From NCBI RefSeq assembly GCF_039537875.1, contig NZ_BAABBI010000002.1, positions 124,001 through 188,000 on the forward strand: a DNA stretch of 64,000 bases. The letters are read 5' to 3'. The DNA comes from Corallibacter vietnamensis (lineage in GTDB: Bacteria; Bacteroidota; Bacteroidia; Flavobacteriales; Flavobacteriaceae). Both the position numbers and the translations under genes were made by a program. The first letter of the stretch is position 1. Every line of letters begins with the position of its first letter. Shown here piece by piece: positions 17,301 through 27,300 of this stretch. The notes beneath the pieces were generated by a model. It ran no database searches. It saw only the letters and a program-made list of their open reading frames with translations, and had not been told where the DNA came from.

Positions 17301-18609
17301 ACTTGTAGACAAGAAAACAGGTATTGTGTTAAGCACAAATAACATTCCTTACGGGTCTACAATTTTTGTTAAAAACGGAGATACTCTTAAAAAAGGAGAT
17401 ACGGTTTGTCAATGGGATCCATATAATGGTGTAATTATTTCAGAATTTGCTGGTAAAGTAAAATATGAAAACATTGAGCAAGGTGTAACTTACCAAGTTG
17501 AAATAGATGAACAAACAGGATTCCAAGAAAAAGTAATTTCTGAATCTAGAAACAAAAAGTTAATCCCAACGCTTCATATTGAAGACGCTAACGGAGAAAC
17601 GATTCGTTCATACAACTTACCAGTAGGAGCTCACTTAATGATTGACGACGGAGATAAAATTAAAGTTGGTAAAATTTTAGTAAAAATACCTCGTAAATCA
17701 GCAAAAGCAGGTGATATTACCGGTGGTCTTCCACGTGTAACAGAATTATTTGAAGCACGTAATCCATCAAACCCAGCTGTAGTAAGTGCAATAGATGGTG
17801 TTGTATCATTTGGTAAAATAAAGAGAGGTAACCGTGAGATTATTGTAGAATCTAAATTAGGTGATATTAAGAAATACCTAGTGAAATTATCAAATCAAAT
17901 TCTTGTTCAAGAAAATGACTTTGTAAAAGCTGGTATGCCTTTATCTGATGGTTCTATAACTCCAAACGATATCTTAAATATCAAAGGACCTTCTGCTGTA
18001 CAACAATACTTGGTAAATGAAGTACAAGAAGTTTACCGATTACAAGGTGTGAAAATTAATGATAAGCACTTTGAAGTTGTTGTAAGACAGATGATGCGTA
18101 AAGTAAGAATCATTGATTCTGGAGATACAATTTTCCTAGAAGATCAGTTAATTCATAAGTCAGACTTTATAGAAGAGAATGATGAAATCTTCGGAATGAA
18201 AGTTGTTGAAGATGCTGGTGACTCTGCTACATTAAAAGCAGGTCAAATTATCTCTCCACGCGAATTAAGAGATGAAAACTCATTATTACGTAGAGAAGAT
18301 AAGCAATTGGTTGTAGCAAGAGATGCTAGACCAGCAACAGCAACTCCAATACTTCAAGGTATTACAAGAGCGTCATTACAAACTAAATCATTTATATCAG
18401 CGGCATCGTTCCAAGAAACTACAAAGGTTCTTAACGAAGCAGCAGTAAATGGTAAAGTAGATTCTCTAGAAGGACTTAAAGAAAATGTAATTGTAGGTCA
18501 TAGAATTCCAGCTGGAACTGGTATGAGAGCTTATGAAAACATTATCGTTGGTTCTAAAGAAGAATTTGATGAAATGATGCAAGCAAAGCAAGAAGTTAAT
18601 TATAATTAA
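14308..18609 (+). CDS. rpoC: DNA-directed RNA polymerase subunit beta'
   Basis: A 1433-residue beta' subunit. The N-terminal zinc ribbon ([20 protein letters not shown], about 65-84) and the catalytic Mg2+ loop [12 protein letters not shown] (about 475) are intact. So are the bridge helix/trigger loop region ([25 protein letters not shown]) and the second zinc site ([13 protein letters not shown]). I start at ATG 14308 ([13 protein letters not shown]), which matches flavobacterial RpoC; the upstream ATG at 14266 lies inside the hairpin and adds 14 unrelated residues. A terminator follows the stop. Confidence 0.98.
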   Translation: [1433 protein letters not shown]

Positions 18610-18615
18610 AAAGTA

Positions 18616-18644
18616 TTCCCGCTGTAAAGCGGGATTCTTTTTTT
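18616..18644 (+). terminator. Terminator after rpoC
   Basis: Stem TCCCGCT / AGCGGGA (18617-18623 with 18628-18634) followed by TTCTTTTTTT. It ends the long ribosomal protein-polymerase operon, only 18 nt before the DUF3467 start, so read-through may feed that gene. Confidence 0.85.
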
Positions 18645-18661
18645 AATAAAGTATTTTTATT

Positions 18662-18976
18662 ATGGCTGATGACAATAAAAAAAAACAAGGGCAAATTAAT
18701 ATAGAACTTGATGAAAAGGTAGCAGAAGGAATATATTCTAACCTTGCAATAATCAATCATTCTGTATCAGAATTTGTTGTAGATTTTGTAAGTATTATGC
18801 CTGGAACTCCAAAAAGTAAAGTAAAATCTAGAATTATATTAACGCCACAACATGCTAAACGATTACTAAAAGCATTGGCAGATAATGTTAATAGGTTTGA
18901 AAATGCCCACGGAGAGATTAAAGATTATGAGCAACCACCAATTCCTCTTAATTTTGGCCCTACAGGAGAAGCCTAA
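18662..18976 (+). CDS. DUF3467 family protein
   Basis: A 104-residue soluble protein with the DUF3467 pattern (INIELDEKVAEGIYSNLAIINHSVSEFVVDF; PKSKVKSRIILTPQHAKRLLKAL). The family is small, widespread in Bacteroidota and has no assigned biochemical role. Its place directly after rpoC is conserved in Flavobacteriaceae, which hints at expression together with the transcription machinery, although an intrinsic terminator lies between. A bidirectional terminator follows. Confidence 0.85.
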   Translation: MADDNKKKQGQINIELDEKVAEGIYSNLAIINHSVSEFVVDFVSIMPGTPKSKVKSRIILTPQHAKRLLKALADNVNRFENAHGEIKDYEQPPIPLNFGPTGEA

Positions 18977-18990
18977 TATTTTAAAAAATT

Positions 18991-19030
18991 AAAAAATCCC
19001 TTTAAGAGTATTTTCTTAAAGGGATTTTTT
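18991..19030. terminator. Bidirectional terminator between DUF3467 and the 4Fe-4S gene
   Basis: AAAAAATCCCTTTAAGA and TCTTAAAGGGATTTTTT form a 16-17 bp stem with A/T runs on both sides, serving both converging genes. Confidence 0.9.
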
Positions 19031-19056
19031 ATTATTAGAGTTTATTTCTATTAAAA

Positions 19057-19287
19057 CTAGCTAGCTTTCTTTTTATTTAAGCAATATTGTAATGCACCAG
19101 ATGGGCATTTTTTTACTTGCTTAATTATTTTTTTTGTCGACGCACCGTCAAGATTTATCCAAGGAATTACAGACTCCCTAAACACATTTGAAAGTTCTTT
19201 GGCACAGCGTGTTGCATTTATGCACACATTTGGTTTGTAGGTAACAGTAATATCATCGTTACTGAAAACATTATTGTTTATTTCCAT
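19057..19287 (-). CDS. YjdI-type (4Fe-4S) mono-cluster protein
   Basis: A 76-residue protein of the divergent mono-cluster ferredoxin family (YjdI, Pfam Fer4_19). The four expected ligands are in the order Cys22 (NVC), Cys28 (TRC), Cys60 (KKC) and Cys68 (QYC), with CPSGAL between the last two. The substrate is unknown; such proteins often sit beside small N-acetyltransferases, but none is adjacent here. It has its own probable promoter at 19327-19356 and shares a bidirectional terminator with DUF3467. Confidence 0.85.
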   Translation of the reverse strand: MEINNNVFSNDDITVTYKPNVCINATRCAKELSNVFRESVIPWINLDGASTKKIIKQVKKCPSGALQYCLNKKKAS

Positions 19288-19326
19288 AAGCGATTTGATT
19301 TGGGGGTGTTATTATAAAATATCGTT

Positions 19327-19356
19327 TAAATGTATAAAACAATCGATTAAAAACAA
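19327..19356 (-). promoter_or_regulatory. Probable promoter of the 4Fe-4S gene
   Basis: On the minus strand TTG (19356-19354), 19 nt, then TACATTTA (19334-19327), a 7/8 match to TAnnTTTG. The predicted start is about 33 nt before the gene. The -33 element lies at the end of prfC. Confidence 0.6.
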
Positions 19357-19359
19357 AAT

Positions 19360-20949
19360 TTATTTGAATTCTGATGTAAAATGGAATTTTATACTTGGAT
19401 ATTTTTGTTGTGTCATTTGTAATGAGAATGCTGAATCAGCCAGGAACACCAATTGATCATGCTTGTCTTTGGCAAGAAAACGTTGTTTTACTCTTAAAAA
19501 CTCTTTGTATTCCTCGTTTTTTTCATCTTCAGGGTCAACCCAACATGCTTTAAAAACATTTAAGTTTTCATAGGTGCATTTTGCTCCGTATTCGTGCTCA
19601 AGTCTATATTGAATAACTTCATATTGTAATGCTCCAACAGTTCCTATAACTTTTCGTCCGTTAAGTTCTAATGTAAATAACTGCGCAACACCTTCATCCA
19701 TTAACTGGTCTATACCTTTGTATAGTTGTTTTGATTTCAAAGGATCTGCATTATTGATATATCTAAAATGTTCAGGTGAAAAACTAGGAATACCTTTGTA
19801 GTTTATAGCTTCTCCTTCGGTAAGAGTATCTCCAATTTTAAAGTTTCCAGTATCATGTAAACCTACAATATCACCTGGATAAGATACATCTACGATTTCT
19901 TTTTTTTCTGCAAAAAAAGCATTTGGACTAGAAAATTTCAGTTTTTTATTATTTCTAACATGAAGATAAGGTTTATTGCGTTCAAATTTTCCTGAAACAA
20001 TTTTTATAAATGCTAATCTATCTCTGTGATTTGGATCCATATTGGCATGTATTTTAAATACAAAGCCAGTAAATTTATTTTCATCTGGTTTAACCAAACG
20101 CTCTTCACTTTGTTTTGGTCTAGGTTTTGGCGCAATGTCAACAAAACAGTCTAGTAGTTCACGAACACCAAAATTATTCAAGGCAGAGCCGAAAAACACA
20201 GGTTGTTGCTGTCCATTTAAGTATGTGTCTTTATCGAAAGTAGGATATATACCTTCAACCAATTCAATTTCTTCTCTTAAAGTATTTGCTGCTTTTTCTC
20301 CAACTAATTCATTAAGTTCTTCAGAAGCTAAATCAGATATTTCTATTGTTTCTTCAATATTTTTTCTACTATCACCACTAAAAAGGTTTACATTTTTTTC
20401 CCATAGATTGTAGATACCTTTAAAGTCATAACCCATTCCTATAGGAAAGCTTAATGGAACAACACTTAATCCAAGTTTTTGCTCAACTTCATCAAGTAAA
20501 TCAAAAGCATCTTTTCCTTCTCGATCTAGTTTGTTAATAAACACAATCATAGGGATATTTCGCATTCTACATACTTCAACAAGTTTTTCAGTTTGCTCCT
20601 CAACACCTTTGGCTACATCAATTACAACAATAACACTATCAACAGCAGTGAGTGTTCTGAAGGTATCTTCGGCAAAATCTTTATGTCCTGGCGTATCAAG
20701 AATATTAATTTTGATCCCATTATATTCAAAAGCTAATACTGAAGTTGCTACAGAGATACCTCTTTGGCGTTCAATTTCCATAAAGTCACTTGTAGCACCT
20801 TTTTTTATCTTATTACTTTTTACAGCACCAGCCTCTTGAATTGCACCACCAAAAAGAAGTAGTTTTTCTGTTAAAGTTGTTTTACCAGCATCGGGATGCG
20901 ATATAATACCAAAAGTTCTTCGTCTATTTATTTCCTTGTTAAAACTCAT
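19360..20949 (-). CDS. prfC: Peptide chain release factor 3
   Basis: A 529-residue translational GTPase that recycles RF1/RF2 from the ribosome after peptide release. G1 SHPDAGKTTLTE (about 17-28), the G2 region IERQRGISVATSV, DTPGHKDF (G3) and NKLDREGKD (G4) are all present, followed by the EF-G-like domain II and the RF3 C-terminal domain (VGALQYEVIQYRLEHEYG). The length is normal. It is transcribed alone on the minus strand, head to head with the adhesin operon across a 406-nt gap. Confidence 0.97.
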   Translation of the reverse strand: MSFNKEINRRRTFGIISHPDAGKTTLTEKLLLFGGAIQEAGAVKSNKIKKGATSDFMEIERQRGISVATSVLAFEYNGIKINILDTPGHKDFAEDTFRTLTAVDSVIVVIDVAKGVEEQTEKLVEVCRMRNIPMIVFINKLDREGKDAFDLLDEVEQKLGLSVVPLSFPIGMGYDFKGIYNLWEKNVNLFSGDSRKNIEETIEISDLASEELNELVGEKAANTLREEIELVEGIYPTFDKDTYLNGQQQPVFFGSALNNFGVRELLDCFVDIAPKPRPKQSEERLVKPDENKFTGFVFKIHANMDPNHRDRLAFIKIVSGKFERNKPYLHVRNNKKLKFSSPNAFFAEKKEIVDVSYPGDIVGLHDTGNFKIGDTLTEGEAINYKGIPSFSPEHFRYINNADPLKSKQLYKGIDQLMDEGVAQLFTLELNGRKVIGTVGALQYEVIQYRLEHEYGAKCTYENLNVFKACWVDPEDEKNEEYKEFLRVKQRFLAKDKHDQLVFLADSAFSLQMTQQKYPSIKFHFTSEFK

Positions 20950-21355
20950 AATTATCCGTAAAAATAGGTTGCAAATATACTATTAAGTATGATTGGAGAT
21001 AAATTTTTATAAAATAAGTTGGTTTATATTAAAATGTTAATATTTTGATGTATTTCATCGAAAAATGATGTTTTTCCTTTTTTAATAATGTTTAATGTAT
21101 TTATATTTATGATATATCTATTATATTTTTTATTTTAATAATAATATGATATTAAGTTAACATTTTAGTAAAGTTTAGCTCAAAACTTTAAAATTCTTCC
21201 CCCTAAGAAATAATTTATAGCTAAACACATTTTCTGTTTTTTCAAAGATTTTTCTTTGAAGCTATAGCGATGTGTTGTGTACGCATTTGATCAATTTTTT
21301 TTGATTTTTCAGTTGTGTCATGTTTAAGATTTTAATCCCAAAATGTCTATAAATT
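20950..21355. other. 406-nt AT-rich divergent region between prfC and the adhesin
   Basis: No ORF or RNA gene is visible. It holds the promoters of two divergent units, but no clear TTG-N19-TAnnTTTG match for the adhesin. Short elements seen: ATTTCATCGAAAA at 21052-21064 and ATATTAAGTTAACATTTT at 21149-21166, both with look-alikes at 41166-41178 and 41204-41221, plus the imperfect inverted pair TTCAAAGATTTTTCTTTGAA near 21241-21260. Confidence 0.5.
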
Positions 21356-24300
21356 ATGTGCAATTTTACTTACCCGTATTTAGTTTTTACAAAGCTTTTT
21401 ACCCGAAAAAAAAGGATGCTTTACCTGTTGGTTTTGGCTGTAACATTATTTTCATTTATAAATACAAGAGGCAGCAATTTACCTGTTGATAATGAGTTGG
21501 TTTTACCTCCAGTTAATGTGCCCTGTAATACAGATGTTCCTGTGCCAATTACAGCCTTAAACTACAGTGACTTATCTGTAACAAAATCTACAACCGGATT
21601 ATGCGTCTTAAACTGTAGCGTTACAAACGAGGCTAATATAATTGATGCAGATGAATCAAATTTTTCTACTGTTGTAACAGATATAGGAGTGGGTATAACA
21701 CATACAATTACTGTTACAGACAATACAGTTGATGAATTTTTTAATGCAGGAGGTTATGCTGGTTTCTTATTAGGAACATCATCTGTACTTGAGGTTGATT
21801 TGCTAAATGCTATAACAGTGAGAACGTATCTTGACGGAACTCTACAAGAACTCAACACAAGTAGCTCACTTGCTGTCGTACAACTACTGGCAGGTAGCCA
21901 ATATTATGTAGGGTTTTATACTACGATGGACTATGATGCTATAGAAATTTCAATTTCAAGTTTAGCAGGTGTCTTGTCTGCAACTAATATATATCATGCG
22001 GTTTCGAGCGATTTTTGTCCAGGACCAGCACTGGTTTGTAATACACCAACAATGCTTTCAAAGCCGGATTTTCCAGCTAAAATTGTAGATTCTCGTACAG
22101 GTTTTGGAGGTGTTTTAAGTGTAGGGACTATTGTAGATGCTAATGCAGCTATAGATTCTAATAGTAGTTCTTATGCAAGTATAGATTTCACATTAGGTGT
22201 TTTAGCTACAGGAAGCTTGTCAATAAAAGACGAGTTGACAGATTACCCTGAACAAACATATGTAGGTTTTGATATTGAGAACTCCTCAGTTTTAAATTTA
22301 GATTTATTAGATGGAACAACAATTAATACATATTTAGATGGAGTCTTACAAGAAAGTCAATCAGGGAGTTCTGAATTATTATCTGTAGGAAGCGGTTTAC
22401 TGTTTACTGGTTCAGAGCGCTCACAAATAGGTTTTGTTACATCACTACCATTTGATGAAGTACAATTATCAATCCAGCAAACGGTTTCTTTAGACTTAGG
22501 AAGTACAAGAGTTTATGGGCTTGTGTTAGAATCATTTTGTGAGGGAACATTAGCTTGTGGTGAAGCCACATTGTTAAATAACCCTTCTCAACCAGTAATA
22601 ATAAATAATACAAATACAGGAATAAATGGTATTGCCTGCATAGGATGTGAGGTTGATAATGCTACTAATGTAGTTAGCGAAAGTAATTCAGACTTTGCAA
22701 TGATTAATGTTGTTGCTGGTGTTGCTAGTACAGCTTCTATTTCTGTAGAAAATGTATTAGATACTTTTCAAGCAGGAAGTCAAGCAGGCTTTGTAATACG
22801 AGATACAAATGATTTGTTAGAAGTAGATTTATTAAGCTCCTTAACAATATCAACATATTTAGATGGGACTTTACAAGAGTCTGTAACTGCAAGTAGTTTA
22901 TTGTCGTTAGAAGCTTTAGGCTTAATAAGCATTACTCCAAGCTCTACAAACGGTTACCAGTTAGTTGGTTTTAATACAACATTAGATTATGATGAGATTC
23001 AGCTCACAGTTGGGTCCCTCGTTGGAGTGATAAATAGTATAGAAGTTTATGGTGGTTATGTTGATACTTCTATGCAAATAGAAGGAACAATTATAAATGA
23101 AACTGCTATAGGTCTGTCAGATGGTAATCTTTCAATATCGGTTTCAGGAGGAACGCCTCCTTACTCTTATCTATGGAGTCCAAATGGTGAAACAACTGAT
23201 GTTATATCTGGATTAACAGCAGGAACTTACTCTGTTACAGTTACAGATGCATTAGATTGTCAAAAAACAGCAGAGTTTATTGTGTATACAGATGGCGTGC
23301 AGTATCCTGTTCCTTGTAACACTATAGATCCGGTTGCAATTACTGCTTCTGGTTTTACAGATTTAAGCATTACAGAGAACACTACAGGTCTTTGTGTTGC
23401 CGGTTGTGGTGTCTTAAATAGCGGAAATATAATAGATTCAGATACAGATACTTTTGCCACTATAGCAACATTAGTAGGTTTGGGAGTAACACATACGTTG
23501 ACTGTTACAGATGAAACAACTTCAGAGTTTTTTACTGCAGGTGGTTATGCAGGTTTTTTAATTGAAAATAGTTCTGTATTGCAAGTTGATTTATTAGATG
23601 CTATTGTCGTTAGAACTTATCTTGATGGTAATTTACAAGAAGTAAATACCAGTACGTCATTAGCGGCGATAAATAGTTCGTTGTTAGGTTCAGATGCGTA
23701 TTATGTAGGTTTTTACACGACAATGGATTATGATGCTATAGAAATTTCAATTTCAAGTTTAGCGGGTGTTTTATCTACTACAAATGTTTATCATGCGGTA
23801 ACAAATAGTTTTTGTGAAGGACCTGATTTAGCTTGTAATACGCCAACGGTATTAACAAAACCTGATTTTCCAGTAAGAATAGTTGATGAGCACACAGGAA
23901 CAGGAGGTTTACTTGGTGTTGGTAGTGTAAATAATACAAGCAATCTTTTTGATTCAAATTACGGCAACTATGCAACAATAGATTTATTGGCAGGTTTAGC
24001 TGCAACAGCATCACTAGCTGTAAAAAATGAATTAACAGATTATCCAGCTGAAACATATGCAGGGTTTGATATTGAAAATGCTACATTATTAAACACGCAA
24101 CTGTTTGATGCTATAACTATTACGACATATTTAGATGGGACATTAGTTGAATCTAGAACAGGGGCAACAGAGCTTGTACCTGTAAATTCTGGATTACTTT
24201 TAACAGGAACTGAGTCAACACGAATAGGTTTTGTGACTACAGCACCTTTTGATGAAGTTCAAATAACAATGTCACAGCTTGTTTCGTTGAGTTTAGGAAG

Positions 24301-27300
24301 TACTAGAGTTTACGGATTAGTATTAGAATCTTTCTGTCCTGGAATTATTAATTGTGATGAGCCTTATGTGTTATCAAATCCTAACGATTCAGTAATAATC
24401 AATAATAATAGAACAGGTACAGACGGATTAATTTGTGCTGCATGTGAAGTTGATAATACGCAAAATGTTATTTCAGAAGATGATAGTGATTTTGCTATGA
24501 TAAACGTTGTTGCAGGTGTAGCAGCATCAGGTTCAATTTCTGTTCAAGATGTTCTTACAGATTATCCAGCAGGAACAACTGCAGGCTTTGTAATACGAGA
24601 TACAAATGATTTATTACAAGTTGATTTATTAAATTCTATTACCATTACAACTTATTTAGACGATGTTCAGCAAGAACAGCAAACAGCTAGTAATTTATTA
24701 GCGTTAGAAGCTTTAGGGCTTGTAAACATTACACCAACGTCTACAGATGCATTTTATATTGTAGCTTTTGAGACAACATTAGCTTTTGACGAAGTGCAAA
24801 TAACAGCTGGTTCACTAGCAAGTGTTATAAATTCATTAGAAGTTTATGGCGGTTATATTGATGCGACAACTACAGGATTCTGTCAATCAGCCGATATCGC
24901 GTTAATCAAAGTCGGAGTATTTAATGATGAAGATAGCGATAGCTGTAGCGATGTAGGCGAGACCATCACCTATACATTTACAGTAACCAATCAAGGAAAC
25001 GCAAGTATCACCAATGTGGTATTAGACGATCCAATGTTAGGTGGAACGATAGCATTAGCATCAGGCGATGACGATTCAGATACTGAATTAGACGTTGATG
25101 AGACTTGGATTTACACGATGGATTACACCATTACGCAAGCCAACATAGATGCTGGATCAGTAAGCAACCAAGCAACAGTAACTGGAACAAGCACAGGTGG
25201 CGTTGATGTCAGTGATTTATCAGATAACGACAATATCACAGAAGACGAAGTAACAGAAACGATGCTTTGTCAATCCGCTGATATCGCATTAATCAAAGTC
25301 GGAGTATTCAATGACGAAGATAGCGATAGCTGTAGCGATGTAGGTGAGACCATCACCTATACATTTACGGTAACCAATCAAGGAAACGCAAGTATCACGA
25401 ATGTGGTATTAGACGATCCAATGTTAGGTGGAACGATAGCATTAGCATCAGGCGATGACGATTCAGATACTGAATTAGACGTTGATGAGACTTGGATTTA
25501 TACGATGGATTACACCATTACGCAAGCCAACATAGATGCTGGATCAGTAAGCAACCAAGCAACAGTAACTGGAACAAGCACAGGCGGCGTTGATGTCAGC
25601 GATTTATCAGATGACGACAGCATCACAGAAAACGAAGTAACAGAAACGATGCTTTGTCAATCCGCCGATATCGCATTAATCAAAGTCGGAGTATTCAATG
25701 ACGAAGATAGCGATAGCTGTAGCGATGTAGGTGAGACCATTACCTATACATTTACGGTAACCAATCAAGGAAACGCAAGTATCACGAATGTGGTATTAGA
25801 CGATCCAATGTTAGGCGGAACGATAGCATTAGCATCAGGCGATGACGATTCAGATACTGAATTAGACGTTGATGAGACTTGGATTTATACGATGGATTAC
25901 ACCATTACGCAAGCCAACATAGATGCCGGGTCAGTAAGCAACCAAGCAACAATAACTGGAACAAGCACAGGTGGCGTTGATGTCAGTGATTTATCAGATG
26001 ACGACAGCATCACAGAAGACGAAGTAACAGAAACGATGCTTTGTCAATCAGCCGATATCGCATTAATCAAAGTCGGAGTATTCAATGATGAAGATGGCGA
26101 TAGCTGTAGCGATGTAGGTGAGACCATCACCTATACATTTACGGTAACCAATCAAGGAAACGCAAGTATCACGAATGTGGTATTAGACGATCCAATGTTA
26201 GGAGGAACGATAGTATTAGCATCAGGCGATGACGATTCAGATACTGAATTAGACGTTGATGAGACTTGGATTTACACGATGGATTACACCATTACGCAAG
26301 CCAACATAGATGCCGAATCAGTAAGCAACCAAGCAACAGTAACTGGAACAAGCACAGGTGGCGTTGATGTCAGTGATTTATCAGATAACGACAATATCAC
26401 AGAAGACGAAGTAACAGAAACGATGCTTTGTCAATCCGCTGATATCGCATTAATCAAAGTCGGAGTATTCAATGACGAAGATAGCGATAGCTGTAGCGAT
26501 GTAGGTGAGACCATCACCTATACATTTACGGTAACCAATCAAGGAAACGCAAGTATCACGAATGTGGTATTAGACGATCCAATGTTAGGAGGAACGATAG
26601 CATTAGCATCAGGCGATGATGATTCAGATACTGAATTAGACGTTGATGAGACTTGGATTTACACAATGGATTACACCATTACACAAGCCAACATAGATGC
26701 CGGATCAGTAAGCAACCAAGCTACAGTAACCGGAACAAGCACAGGTGGCGTTGATGTAAGTGATTTATCAGATGACGACAATATCACAGAAGACGAAGTA
26801 ACAGAAACGATGCTTTGTCAATCCGCCGATATCGCATTAATCAAAGTCGGAGTATTCAATGACGAAGATGGCGATAGCTGTAGCGATGTAGGTGAGACCA
26901 TTACCTATACATTTACGGTAACCAATCAAGGAAACGCAAGTATCACGAATGTGATTTTAGACGATCCAATGTTAGGTGGAACGATAGCATTAGCATCAGG
27001 CGATGACGATTCAGATACTGAATTAGACGTTGATGAGACTTGGATTTATACGATGGATTACACCATTACGCAAGCCAACATAGATGCCGGATCAGTAAGC
27101 AACCAAGCAACAGTAACTGGAACAAGCACAGGTGGCGTTGATGTCAGTGATTTATCAGATGACGACAGCATCACAGAAGACGAAGTAACAGAAACAACGC
27201 TTTGTCAATCAGCTGACATTGCATTAATCAAAGTTGGAGTATTCAATGATGAAGATGGCGATAGCTGTAGCGATGTAGGTGAGACCATTACCTATACATT

